Part shown: piece after piece, positions 24,077 through 33,004 of the stretch
Layout of the letters: each line of letters begins with the position of its first letter
How positions within the stretch are numbered: position 1 is the stretch's first letter
NCBI RefSeq assembly: GCF_003952185.1
Contig: NZ_RXFS01000017.1
Span: 24,116 to 88,115 of the forward strand
Source: Variovorax sp. 679
GTDB taxonomy: Bacteria; Pseudomonadota; Gammaproteobacteria; Burkholderiales; Burkholderiaceae_C
Reading direction: 5' to 3'
Length of the DNA stretch: 64,000 nucleotides
Translations under genes and position numbers: made by a program
Notes under the pieces: generated by a model
Told to the model about the DNA's origin: nothing
What the model saw: the letters and a program-made list of their open reading frames with translations, nothing else
The model's database searches: none

Positions 24077-25654
24077 TCAGGACGAGCTGGGCACCGCCTG
24101 CATCAGCAGCGTGAGCGCCTTGCGCAGGCTCGTGACCGACGCGTTTGCCCCCTTGTCGTAGCCCAGCCGCACCACCACGAGGTCGTGCGAAGGAACGATC
24201 AGAACGACCTGTCCGCCCGCGCCCAGCATGTAGTAGGCCGAGGTCGGCACCGGCCATGCGCTCGAGCCGTTGAGCCAGAAGAAGCCGCCGTAGATCGGGC
24301 GCTTGTCGGCCGCCCAGGCCGGTGCGAGCGTGCTCACGAACTTCACGTACCCCTCGGGCAGGATGCGCTCGCCGTTCCATACCCCGTCCTGCAGGTACAG
24401 GTTGGCCAGGCGTGCCCAGTCGCGCGCCGACATGAAGTCGTAGCCCTGTCCCATGAAGTTGCCGTACGGATCGGTCTCCAGCGTCATCGTGCGGATGCCG
24501 ATCTTGTCGAACAGGTTTCTCTGCGGGAACGACAGGTACTCTTCGCCGCGCTTCTCGACGGCCAGGCGGATCAGGTAGTTCGCCAGCACCGGGTCGGTGT
24601 TGCGATAGCGGCCGATGGTGTTGGGCGGCCATTGCTGCGGCCGCGTGGCCGCATAGTTGAAGATGTTGATGCGGCCCGTGTAGAAGTAGACGTGGTCGGG
24701 GTAGGTGCCGTTGGGGTCGAAGTCGGGGTCGTCCGGTGCCTTGATGCGCAGCCCGCTCGACATGTGCAGGATGTCCTGGATCTTGATTTCCTTGCGCTTG
24801 TCGTCCGCTCCCTGCCACTCCGGAATGGGCGCCGGCTGGTCGAGCCGGTACGCGCCCTGTTTCATCAGCACGCCAAGCATCGTCGCAGTCACGCTCTTGC
24901 CCATCGACCACGACTCGAGCGGCGTGCTCGACGTGATGCCGTTCATGTAGCGCTCGCCGACGATGCGACCCTTGTGCGTGACGACGAAGCCCGCGGTGTA
25001 GGCCTCGGGCAGCTCGAAGGCGGCGTCGACCGCCTGGGCCACCTTTGCCGTGTCGATGCCCGGTGCGGAGCCGGATGGCGTCACGTCGCCCATCGGCCAC
25101 TGCTGCGTCGAGGGATCGGGAAGCGAGCTCTTGACGGTGACCGGCGTGAAGAACACATCGTCCTTGCCGGGCGGCAGCGTGATGCAGCCCTGCGAACCGT
25201 AGTAGCGCGCCGTCAGCGTCGGGCCATTGGGAATGGCGATGCGGACTTCCTTCTTGACGCGGTCCACCACCGGCTTGCCGACCTTCTTGCGCTGGTCGTA
25301 GGGGCCCGTGAAGTAGCCGACGCTCTCGGCCGCCACGTCGGGATCGAGGCCGGTGATGAACGCGGCGGAGCACATCGCCTTGGCGTAGCCGGAAGTGTGG
25401 TGCTCCAGCGGGTCTCCGGGCGGCGGCACGTACGGCGTGTTGAGCTCGTAGCTCCTCGCGCGGGCGATAAGGGCCTCGCGCGCCGGCAGTTCCGGGGTCG
25501 TGGTGGTGGGCGGTGTGGTTGTGCCACCGGTGCCCAGTCCTATGCCGATTCCTCCGCCTCCACTTCCCCCGCCGCCGCCTCCACATGAGGTCAAAGCCAT
25601 TACAAGAAGGGCGCTCGTTGCGATGGCAACGGGTGCGCGGACAAACCTCGTCAT
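24077..25654 (-). CDS. Serine hydrolase lipoprotein, class C beta-lactamase fold
   Basis: 525 aa. Residues 1-23 are a lipoprotein signal with lipobox LTSC (Cys24), followed by a poly-Gly and Thr/Pro-rich spacer to about residue 56. The penicillin-binding-like domain carries Ser250-Met-Gly-Lys253 (SxxK) and Tyr350-Arg-Asn352 (YxN), so it is probably catalytically competent. It would sit in the cell envelope facing the periplasm. Family members include esterases, D-aminopeptidases and nylon-oligomer hydrolases; beta-lactamase activity is not implied. It ends next to the tandem terminators. Confidence 0.88.
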   Translation of the reverse strand: MTRFVRAPVAIATSALLVMALTSCGGGGGGSGGGGIGIGLGTGGTTTPPTTTTPELPAREALIARARSYELNTPYVPPPGDPLEHHTSGYAKAMCSAAFITGLDPDVAAESVGYFTGPYDQRKKVGKPVVDRVKKEVRIAIPNGPTLTARYYGSQGCITLPPGKDDVFFTPVTVKSSLPDPSTQQWPMGDVTPSGSAPGIDTAKVAQAVDAAFELPEAYTAGFVVTHKGRIVGERYMNGITSSTPLESWSMGKSVTATMLGVLMKQGAYRLDQPAPIPEWQGADDKRKEIKIQDILHMSSGLRIKAPDDPDFDPNGTYPDHVYFYTGRINIFNYAATRPQQWPPNTIGRYRNTDPVLANYLIRLAVEKRGEEYLSFPQRNLFDKIGIRTMTLETDPYGNFMGQGYDFMSARDWARLANLYLQDGVWNGERILPEGYVKFVSTLAPAWAADKRPIYGGFFWLNGSSAWPVPTSAYYMLGAGGQVVLIVPSHDLVVVRLGYDKGANASVTSLRKALTLLMQAVPSSS

Positions 25655-25726
25655 TGGGGGGCTCCTCGCTTTGTTGTTGCAGGAGTCTCCGTGAGAACTG
25701 CAACAACGTGCAAGCCCGGCCTTCAG

Positions 25727-26650
25727 CTACCGCTCAGCCTGCGAGGCGATCCACTCCCACACCGCGCGGATCGCCGGCTCGTTCTCCCTGCCGTTCGCTA
25801 CGGCCAGGAAGTAGCTGCCGGTGTCGAGCGCGGGCCCGAAAGGCTGCACCAGTGCGCCGCTGCGAAGTTCTTCGGCCGACAGCGTGAGGCTCAGCAGCGC
25901 CACGCCGTGCCCTGCGAGCGCAGCCAGCATCGCGTGGGTCTCGTCGGAGAACGACAGGCCCGACGTCTTCATCGCCCGGCCCCTCGGCGGTGCGATGCCG
26001 GCCTCGCGGAACCAGCGCGGCCACACGGCGGGTGCGAGCGCTTGCGGTTGCCAGTCGCAGTGGATCAGGCGGTGCTTCGGCAGGTCTTCCGCGCGCTTCA
26101 GGTCCAGCATCGGGCTGCACAGCGGCGCATAGTGCTCGCGCATCAGCTCGCGCGACACCAGGCCGGGCCAGTTGCCGCTGCCCGAGCGCACGGCGATGTC
26201 GGCATCGCCGCGCGCCAGGTCGACAAGTGTGTCGCTCGCATGCAGCCGCAGCTCCACGCCGGGGCTGGCCTTGCGGAACGCATCCATGCGCGGCAGCACC
26301 CAGCGCGCGGCGAAGGCGGTGTTGGTGGAGAGGGTCACGGCCTGCGACGCGGCAGGCCGGCGCAGCTTGTCGACGCCGGCCTCGAGCAGGTCGAAGCCCA
26401 TGCGCAGGTCGTCGAACAGCCGCTGGCCCGCGGGTGTCAGCGCAAGTTGCCGCGTGAGCCGTCGGAACAGCGGCTGGCCCAGCGTGTCTTCGAGCCCGCG
26501 CACCTGATGGCTGATGGCCGATGGCGTGACCGAGAGTTCAAGCGCCGCGCGCTGGAAGCTCAGGTGCGCGGCCGCCGCCTCGAAGGCGCGCAGCGAGAGC
26601 AGGGGAGGCAGCCGGCGCGAGGGCCTGACAGATGAGCCAATCTCGTTCAT
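25727..26650 (-). CDS. LysR family transcriptional regulator (GcvA-like), partner of azoreductase B
   Basis: 307 aa. Winged-helix segment LRAFEAAAAHLSFQRAALELSVTPSAISHQVRGLEDTLGQPLF near residues 20-62, then an effector-binding domain. It faces the azoreductase B gene across a short promoter. No good purine-rich ribosome site precedes the ATG (the strand reads CTCCTCTC there), yet no better start is visible. It resembles the LysR at 19366-20268, indicating that the regulator was duplicated together with its azoreductase. Confidence 0.9.
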   Translation of the reverse strand: MNEIGSSVRPSRRLPPLLSLRAFEAAAAHLSFQRAALELSVTPSAISHQVRGLEDTLGQPLFRRLTRQLALTPAGQRLFDDLRMGFDLLEAGVDKLRRPAASQAVTLSTNTAFAARWVLPRMDAFRKASPGVELRLHASDTLVDLARGDADIAVRSGSGNWPGLVSRELMREHYAPLCSPMLDLKRAEDLPKHRLIHCDWQPQALAPAVWPRWFREAGIAPPRGRAMKTSGLSFSDETHAMLAALAGHGVALLSLTLSAEELRSGALVQPFGPALDTGSYFLAVANGRENEPAIRAVWEWIASQAER

Positions 26651-26656
26651 GAGAGG

Positions 26657-26672
26657 AGAAATCGTCGTTTGT
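26657..26672 (-). promoter_or_regulatory. 16-bp motif shared with the other azoreductase promoter
   Basis: On the minus strand this reads ACAAACGACGATTTCT, identical over 16 bases to 19323-19338 and in the same sense relative to its LysR gene. Here it ends 6 bp before the LysR ATG, against 27 bp in pair A. That position suggests autoregulation as well as control of the reductase. Confidence 0.55.
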
Positions 26673-26758
26673 GATGAATGGCTTCAATCCATAGATTCAA
26701 GGCCTGCGCAGCATTCTGTCAGCGCGGAATGAAAGACACCAATTCATCCATGAAAGCC

Positions 26759-27484
26759 ATGACCATGAACATCCTCCATATCGACGCCAGCGCCCGCCCG
26801 GGCCGTTCCGACACCGACCTCCATGGCTCGCACACGCGCCGCCTCTCCGCGCGTTTCGTCGAGCGCTGGCAGAAGGCGCGGCCCGACGACCGCATCGACT
26901 ACCTCGACGTGGGCCAGCAGCCGCCCGCGCACGTCAACGGACGCTGGATTCACGCGGCCTTCACGCCGCCCGCAGCGCGCGAGCCATGGATGGCCGAGGC
27001 GCTCGCCGAAAGCGACAGCCTGGTCGACCAGCTCGTCGCGGCCGACCTTATCGTCGTCGGCCTGCCGATGTACAACTTCAGCGTGCCCGCGCAGTTCAAG
27101 GCCTGGATCGACAACATCGTGCGCGTGGGCCGCACCTTCGGCTTCGACCGCTCGCGCGGCGCGGTGCCGTACTGGCCGATGCTGGCGGAGATGGACAAGC
27201 GCGTGGTGCTGCTCGGCGCGCGTGGCGACCACGGCTACGACGCGGGCGGGCGCATCGCGCACCTCAACCACACGGAGAGCAGCGTGCGCTCGGCCCTCGG
27301 CTACATCGGCATCACCGAAGTGTTCGAGGCGGCGGTGGAGTCCGACGAGTTCGGCGGCGAGCAGTTGGCGCAGTCGTTGCGGCGTGCCGAGCAGCGGGTG
27401 GACGATCTCGTCGACGCGCTGCTCGCTCCCCGCGAACGCGTCGTCTCCGCCGACGACGACGCCGTGCTGTTGGCCGCAGCCTAG
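26759..27484 (+). CDS. FMN-dependent NADH-azoreductase family protein (copy B)
   Basis: 241 aa, flavodoxin-like. In-frame ATGs at 26729, 26750, 26759 and 26765 are all possible; 26759 is chosen because it gives MTMNILHIDASARPGRS, aligning with the MTTLLHID start of copy A. Flavin-contact motif PMYNFSVPAQFKAWID. It carries a C-terminal tail absent in copy A (about 20 residues, Asp/Val/Ala-rich). Likely a quinone or azo reductase controlled by the divergent LysR. It converges on the AhpD-like gene with a 5-bp gap. Confidence 0.87.
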   Translation: MTMNILHIDASARPGRSDTDLHGSHTRRLSARFVERWQKARPDDRIDYLDVGQQPPAHVNGRWIHAAFTPPAAREPWMAEALAESDSLVDQLVAADLIVVGLPMYNFSVPAQFKAWIDNIVRVGRTFGFDRSRGAVPYWPMLAEMDKRVVLLGARGDHGYDAGGRIAHLNHTESSVRSALGYIGITEVFEAAVESDEFGGEQLAQSLRRAEQRVDDLVDALLAPRERVVSADDDAVLLAAA

Positions 27485-27489
27485 GATGT

Positions 27490-27942
27490 TCAGGCCGACA
27501 GCTGCTTGCGGAACCCGATCGACAGCCGGTTCCAGCTGTTGATCGCATTGATCGCCATCGTCAGGTTCACCCGCTCGGCCTCGCTGAACTGCGCCGCAAG
27601 CGCTTCGTAGGCCTCGTCGGGCGCGTGCGTGAGCGACACCTGCGTCACCGCTTCGGTCCACGCCAGGGCAGCACGCTCGCGTTCGGTGAAGAAGGGCGTT
27701 TCGTGCCAGACGCCCACCGTGGCCAGGCGGCGGTCGGTTTCGCCGGCCTTGCGCAGGTCGGCCGTGTGCAGGTCGATGCAGTAGGCGCAGCCGTTGATCT
27801 GCGAGGCGCGCAGCTTGACCAGGTCGAGCAGCTTCGGCTCCAGGCCGAGCTTGCCGATGGCCACCTCGAAGGCGATCAGCGCCTTGAGCGCTTCGGGCGA
27901 GGCCTTGTAGAAATCGAGGCGGGATTCTGGATGGGTTTGCAT
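27490..27942 (-). CDS. Carboxymuconolactone decarboxylase / AhpD-like protein
   Basis: 150 aa with the redox motif GCAYCIDLH (Cys-x-x-Cys and nearby His) on the central helix, the signature of alkylhydroperoxidase-type (AhpD core) proteins rather than true decarboxylases. Residues 60-85 and 100-135 form the paired helices of the fold. It is probably a peroxide-reducing or thiol-redox enzyme. It is divergent from a MocR-type regulator gene 103 bp away, which likely controls it. Confidence 0.9.
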   Translation of the reverse strand: MQTHPESRLDFYKASPEALKALIAFEVAIGKLGLEPKLLDLVKLRASQINGCAYCIDLHTADLRKAGETDRRLATVGVWHETPFFTERERAALAWTEAVTQVSLTHAPDEAYEALAAQFSEAERVNLTMAINAINSWNRLSIGFRKQLSA

Positions 27943-28045
27943 GTCGGGTTCCTTCTTCGGTAGTGGTTCAATCCTGACTCGATGCTAGGAGCGGAGGGCG
28001 CCGCCGGTGGCGGCCAATCCGGAGCATTCGCAGGAGACCAATCCG

Positions 28046-29479
28046 ATGGAATTGCACGTCGTCATCGAAGGCGACAAGGACCTGACCGGGCAGCTCTACC
28101 GGCAGCTGAAGGAAGCGATCCGCACCGGCCGGCTGGCCGCCGGCGAGAGGCTGCCGCCCTCGCGGCTTCTCGCCGAGCGCCTGGGCCTGTCGCGCAAGAC
28201 GGTGTCGGAGGCCTATGCCCGCCTGACATTCGACCGGCTGCTCACCGCGCGCGTCGGCAGCGGCACCTTCGTGGCCGAGGGCGCGGCGCGCAAGCCGGTG
28301 CCCGTGGCGGCGCGGCCGCTCGCGGGCTCGGCGATGGTCGAGCACTGGCGCGGCATGAGCACGCCGCTGCGGCATCCCGCGCCGGCGGGCAGCGCGCGCT
28401 ACGAATACATCGGCGGCGCTCCGGCGCGCGATCTTTTCCCGCATGCCGACTGGCGCCGCTGCGTTCTGTACGCGCTGCGGCAGGGCACGCGATCGCGCGG
28501 GCTCTACGCCGATGCCGAGGGGCTGCACGAACTGCGCGACGGCATCGCGCGGCATGCCAGCTTTTCCAGGGGCGTGCGCTGCGGCGCGGCCGACGTCCTC
28601 GTCACCAACGGCGCGCAGCAGGCGCTGGACCTGATCGCGCGGGTGCTGGTGGAGCCCGGCAGCACGGTCGCGATGGAGGAGCCCGGCTATCCGCCGGCCC
28701 GGCTGCTGCTGGGCGCGCAGGGTGCGAAGGTGGTGGGCGTGCCGGTCGACCACGAGGGGCTGGTGGTAGAGCGGATTCCCGAGGGCACGCGGCTGATCTA
28801 CGTGACGCCCGCGCACCAGTTCCCGCTGGGCGTGCCGATGAGCGAGCGTCGCCGCAGGGCGCTGCTGGCGCGTGCCGACGAGCTCGGCGCCATCGTGATC
28901 GAGGACGACTACGACAGCGAATTCCGCTATGAGGGCCGTCCGGCCGATTCGCTGCAGAGCATGGACGAGCACGGCCGCGTGGCCTTCGTCGGCACCTTCT
29001 CGAAGACGCTCTCGCCCGACCTGCGGCTGGGCTACCTGGTCGCGCCGCCGGCGGTGCTGGAAGCGGTGGGCACGGCCAGGCACCTGAGCGACTGGCACAC
29101 CTCGACGCAGGCGCAATGGGCGCTGGCCAAGTTCATCGCCGATGGCGACCTCAACAGGCACATCCGCCGCTGCCACGCGGCCTACGCGGCGCGGCGGGAG
29201 CGCATCGCGCGGCGCTTCGCGGACGACCTGTCGCCCTGGTTCGAGCTGCTGCCGGTGACGGCCGGCATCCATATGGCGGCGCTGTGCCGGCGCGAGACCG
29301 ACATCGGCCAGCTCATCGCGCTGGCCCGGCGGGTCGACGTGGGGCTGTACCCGCTGGCGCCGTTCTTCCATTTCTCGCCGCCGCGCCCGGGCCTGATGCT
29401 GGGCTTCGGCGCCATCGACGAGGCGGACATCGATCCGTCGCTGGACCGGGTACGGGACGTGCTGATGCAGATGGGCTGA
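28046..29479 (+). CDS. MocR-type GntR regulator with aminotransferase-like PLP domain
   Basis: 477 aa, the usual MocR/PdxR length. N-terminal GntR winged helix (about 10-78, GERLPPSRLLAERLGLSRKTVSEAY), a linker, then a fold-type I aminotransferase domain. The PLP-binding lysine is Lys320 in TFSKTLSPDLRLGY, and IVIEDDYDSEFRY gives the ring-contacting aspartate. Ribosome site AGGAG precedes ATG 28046 by nine bases. It faces the AhpD-like gene, a common MocR arrangement. The effector is presumably a PLP adduct of an amine or amino acid. Confidence 0.93.
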   Translation: MELHVVIEGDKDLTGQLYRQLKEAIRTGRLAAGERLPPSRLLAERLGLSRKTVSEAYARLTFDRLLTARVGSGTFVAEGAARKPVPVAARPLAGSAMVEHWRGMSTPLRHPAPAGSARYEYIGGAPARDLFPHADWRRCVLYALRQGTRSRGLYADAEGLHELRDGIARHASFSRGVRCGAADVLVTNGAQQALDLIARVLVEPGSTVAMEEPGYPPARLLLGAQGAKVVGVPVDHEGLVVERIPEGTRLIYVTPAHQFPLGVPMSERRRRALLARADELGAIVIEDDYDSEFRYEGRPADSLQSMDEHGRVAFVGTFSKTLSPDLRLGYLVAPPAVLEAVGTARHLSDWHTSTQAQWALAKFIADGDLNRHIRRCHAAYAARRERIARRFADDLSPWFELLPVTAGIHMAALCRRETDIGQLIALARRVDVGLYPLAPFFHFSPPRPGLMLGFGAIDEADIDPSLDRVRDVLMQMG

Positions 29480-29618
29480 ATCCGATCCGGGTACAGCCGC
29501 GTACCCCCTCACGGCAAGAATGGAGGGCCTTCGACATCTTCCGCGGCACACCGAACGCGTCGATACTGTGGCCGGAAACTCCAGTCCTGCCGGCAACGTA
29601 CCGGTCCGAACCAGCTCA

Positions 29619-32423
29619 ATGACTCAAACAGGCTCCTCGAAAAACCGCTTCGGCTTGCACACGCGCCTGAGCCTTGGCGTCGCGGCCGTGGTGCTGCTGG
29701 CCACCTTCGCAATCGCCACCTTCGCCCTGCACCTGGTCAAGAGCAACATGCGCGCCTCGATCGCGGCCGAGGAGCTGGCCCGGGTGAGCGCCATCGCGGA
29801 TGCGATCGACCAGAAATTCGACAGCCGCCGCATCCTGCTGCAGACCTTCGGCGGCAGCGTGAAAGCGCAGGACTTCCAGGCCGACGCGGCGCTGCAGGCC
29901 TTCCTGGAGAAGCACGCCTCGCTGCGGCAGGCTTTCGACAACGTCGCCTTCCTCGACATGGACGGCAACCTCGTGGCCAACCTGAATGGCGCGCAGGCCA
30001 TCGGCAAGGTGAACGTCAGGGACCGGGCCTACTTCCAGCAGACCATCGCTTCGAAGGCCGGCCTGGTGTCCGAGCCCTACCAGAACCGCCTCAACGGGCT
30101 GGCGCAGGTAGCCATCACCGAACCGGTGCTCGACCATGCGGGGCAGGTGAGGTTCGTGATCTCCGGCGCCATCAACCTGAAGGACCGCAACGTCCTGGGC
30201 ACGCTGACCGACATCAAGCTGGGCAAGACCGGATACCTGTTCGTGACCACGACGGATGGCATCGTGGTCGACCATCCGCGCACCTCGCGCATCCTCAACC
30301 AGATCCAGGCGGACGGCGGCGGCACGCCCCAGATCCTTCGCGCGCTGGCCGGCTTCCAGGGCTCCAGCGAAGGCGTCAACGATGCCGGCGTGCCAGCCCT
30401 CTACGCCTTCGACCGCGCGGAGAGCGCCAACTGGATCGTCGGGGCGATGTACCCGCGCAAGGAGGCCTTCGCGACCGTCGACGCCATCGAGCGCGGTGCC
30501 TGGTTCGGCGCGTTCGCGCTGGCGCTGTCGGCGGGCGCGCTGGCGTTGATCGTGGTGCGGCGCCAGCTCAAGCCGCTGGCCGAACTGCACCGGCACATGC
30601 GCTTCACCAAGGACGCCCGGGAAGACAGCGAACGCGCGACCGACGAAGCACCGGCGCGGCGCAGCTACGCGCCCGACGAGATCGGCGACCTCGCCCGCAC
30701 CTTCGACGAGCTGATGGCGCAGCGGCGCGCCATCGAACTCAGCCTGGCGCACAGCGAGGCGCAGGTGCGCACCATCGCCGACAACATCCCGGCGATGGTG
30801 TCGCACGTCGACGCCTCGCTGCGCTACACCTTCGTCAATGCCCACGTGCGGGCACTGCACAACAACGAGCCGCTGGTGGGCCGCCTGATGCCCGACGTGC
30901 GCGGCCCGGCCGACTTCGCCGTGGTGGAGCCGCATTTCACGCGCGCGCTGGCCGGTGAGACGGTGATCCTCGAGAAATCGGGCGATCCGGCGCTGGGCAT
31001 CGGAGATCGCACTTTCAAGGCTCACTACATCCCCGACCTCGACGCCGAAGGCAAGGTCTGCGGCGTGTTCTCGATGACTTTCGACATCACAGGGGAAGTC
31101 AACATCCGGCGCGCCCTGAAGGAGCAGGAAACCCGCCTGCGCGACGTGACGGACAGCATCCCGGCGCTGGTCGGGTACTTCGACCGCCAGCAGAACTGCC
31201 TGTTCGCCAACGTCAGGGCACGGCAGATGGCGGGCCTGGGCGAGGGCGCACCACTTCAGGGCACGACCTTGCGTTCGGCGCTGGGCAGGACGGTGTACAC
31301 GCAGCTCAAGCCCTATCTCCCGGTCATGTTCTCGGGCAAGAAGGTGCGCTTTCCGGTTCGCGCGCCGCTGCATGGCAAGCAGGGCTATTTCCAGGTCAAC
31401 CTGATCCCGGACAAGAACCTGCGCGGCGAGGTCGTCGGCTTCTACCTGATGTCCTTCAACATCACGGCGCTGAAGGAAGCCGAGCTGCGCCAGGCCGAGA
31501 GTGAGCTGCGCCTGCGGGCCATCACCGACAACATGCCGGCGCTGATCACCTACATCGACCGCGACGAGAAGATCACCTTCGCCAACGCCACCAGCCGCGA
31601 CTGGCTCGGGCTCGATCCGGCCCAGGTGCTGGGGCGCCACATCCAGGAGGTGGCCGGCCGCGAGGTGTATGTGTCGCGCCAGCCGATGCTTGCCCGGGCG
31701 CTGGCCGGCGAGCGGGTGGAATTCGAGTCGCGCACGCAGCGCGCGGGTTTCGACCGCATCACGCAGGTCATCTACGTGCCCGACATTCGCGGCGACGGCC
31801 TGACGCACGGCATCTTCTCTCTGGCGCTGGACATCACCGCGCTGAAGGTGGTGGAGCACAAGCTCATCGAGCTGGCCCGGCTCGACACGCTCACCGGCCT
31901 GCCCAACCGGCTTGCGTTCAACGAATACCTGCCCGACGCGGTGCTGCGCGGGCAGCTCACCGGCCACGCGATCGCGCTGATGTTCCTCGACATCGACCAC
32001 TTCAAGGCCATCAACGACACCATGGGCCACGCCGTGGGCGACGCGGTGCTGGCCGAATACGCGCGGCGGCTGCAGGCCTGCGTGCGCGGCACCGACATGG
32101 TGGCCCGGCTGGCCGGCGACGAGTTCGTGCTGGTGCTGGAAGGGCTGGGCACGCCGGAGGCCGCTGCCGTCGTCGCCGAAAAGATCCTGGAGCGCGTCCA
32201 CACGCCGCCTTTCGTGGTGGATGGCCAGCGCGTGGATGTCACGACCAGCATCGGCATCGCGTTCCACCGCGCGGCGGGTTCGTCTGCCACCGCAGCCGAG
32301 CTGCTGGCCCGGGCGGACGTCGCGCTCTACAACGCGAAGGCGGCGGGGCGCGACCGGTTCGCGTTCTTCATGCCGACCGTGGAGTCGAGCAGCGATTCGT
32401 CGCCCAGGCGGCTGGAGCACTGA
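29619..32423 (+). CDS. Membrane diguanylate cyclase with Cache and PAS sensor domains
   Basis: 934 aa. Membrane helices at about 17-38 and 293-312 flank a periplasmic dCache-like sensor (VRDRAYFQQTIASKAGLVSEPYQNR). Three PAS repeats follow from about 390, 510 and 635, two of them opening with ITDNMPALITYID or VTDSIPALVGYFD. The GGDEF domain begins LDTLTGLPNRLAF (about 755) and has AGDEF near residue 832; the first glycine is alanine, a variant found in active cyclases. It has no EAL domain. It would convert GTP to cyclic di-GMP in response to an external small ligand. Confidence 0.93.
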   Translation: MTQTGSSKNRFGLHTRLSLGVAAVVLLATFAIATFALHLVKSNMRASIAAEELARVSAIADAIDQKFDSRRILLQTFGGSVKAQDFQADAALQAFLEKHASLRQAFDNVAFLDMDGNLVANLNGAQAIGKVNVRDRAYFQQTIASKAGLVSEPYQNRLNGLAQVAITEPVLDHAGQVRFVISGAINLKDRNVLGTLTDIKLGKTGYLFVTTTDGIVVDHPRTSRILNQIQADGGGTPQILRALAGFQGSSEGVNDAGVPALYAFDRAESANWIVGAMYPRKEAFATVDAIERGAWFGAFALALSAGALALIVVRRQLKPLAELHRHMRFTKDAREDSERATDEAPARRSYAPDEIGDLARTFDELMAQRRAIELSLAHSEAQVRTIADNIPAMVSHVDASLRYTFVNAHVRALHNNEPLVGRLMPDVRGPADFAVVEPHFTRALAGETVILEKSGDPALGIGDRTFKAHYIPDLDAEGKVCGVFSMTFDITGEVNIRRALKEQETRLRDVTDSIPALVGYFDRQQNCLFANVRARQMAGLGEGAPLQGTTLRSALGRTVYTQLKPYLPVMFSGKKVRFPVRAPLHGKQGYFQVNLIPDKNLRGEVVGFYLMSFNITALKEAELRQAESELRLRAITDNMPALITYIDRDEKITFANATSRDWLGLDPAQVLGRHIQEVAGREVYVSRQPMLARALAGERVEFESRTQRAGFDRITQVIYVPDIRGDGLTHGIFSLALDITALKVVEHKLIELARLDTLTGLPNRLAFNEYLPDAVLRGQLTGHAIALMFLDIDHFKAINDTMGHAVGDAVLAEYARRLQACVRGTDMVARLAGDEFVLVLEGLGTPEAAAVVAEKILERVHTPPFVVDGQRVDVTTSIGIAFHRAAGSSATAAELLARADVALYNAKAAGRDRFAFFMPTVESSSDSSPRRLEH

Positions 32424-32447
32424 CCCGGCGCACCGGGCGGGAGCCGC

Positions 32448-32972
32448 TCAGGGGCGAGCCAGCACCAGGTTCTCGTGGCAGCCTTCGCCCAGGACGAACC
32501 AGGTCGTGCCCTTGCGGGCGAAGCCGTGCTTCTCGTAGAAGGCGCAGGCCCGCCGGTTTTGGGTGTTGACCGTCAGCCACATGGCATCGCTGCCTGTTCG
32601 CTCGCCAATCGTGGCGCAGGCCTTGTCGAGCAGGGCGGAGCCCACGCCCGAGCGGGTGAACGGCTCCTGCACGTAGAGCGTGCAGAGTTCGGTGCCAATG
32701 TCGGGCGAAAGAGGCTGAGGCGCATTGAAGCCCAGGCGTGCGTAGCCAACCAGATGGCTGCCGGCCTCGGCGACGACCAGCGCGGTGTCGGCGTCTTCCA
32801 TCCACGCGGTGAACGCGGCCGGCGTGAACTGCTCGAGCACGTAGCGCGCGAGCAGATCGCTCACGCCTTCGGTTGCGTAGGTCGCCAGCCAGACCTGAAT
32901 GGACAGCGCCGCCAGCGCTGGAGCGTCGGCGGCGATGGCGGGGCGGATCTGGAAGGGAATGGCGCGAGGCAT
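32448..32972 (-). CDS. GNAT family N-acetyltransferase
   Basis: 174 aa from the ATG at 32972; the open frame continues upstream only as a shadow of the MFS gene. Acetyl-CoA loop TRSGVGSALLDKAC, preceded by the strand ELCTLYVQEPF, and the C-terminal RACAFYEKHGF motif. It converges on the diguanylate cyclase gene with 24 bp between stops. Acceptor unknown. Confidence 0.88.
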   Translation of the reverse strand: MPRAIPFQIRPAIAADAPALAALSIQVWLATYATEGVSDLLARYVLEQFTPAAFTAWMEDADTALVVAEAGSHLVGYARLGFNAPQPLSPDIGTELCTLYVQEPFTRSGVGSALLDKACATIGERTGSDAMWLTVNTQNRRACAFYEKHGFARKGTTWFVLGEGCHENLVLARP

Positions 32973-33004
32973 GTCGGTCGGCCGATTCTGCCTCCGCGCA
33001 TCGA

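Noticed and set aside
32105..32125. AGDEF instead of GGDEF as evidence for an inactive diguanylate cyclase
   Set aside because: Alanine at the first position is found in active cyclases; the other catalytic residues look intact.
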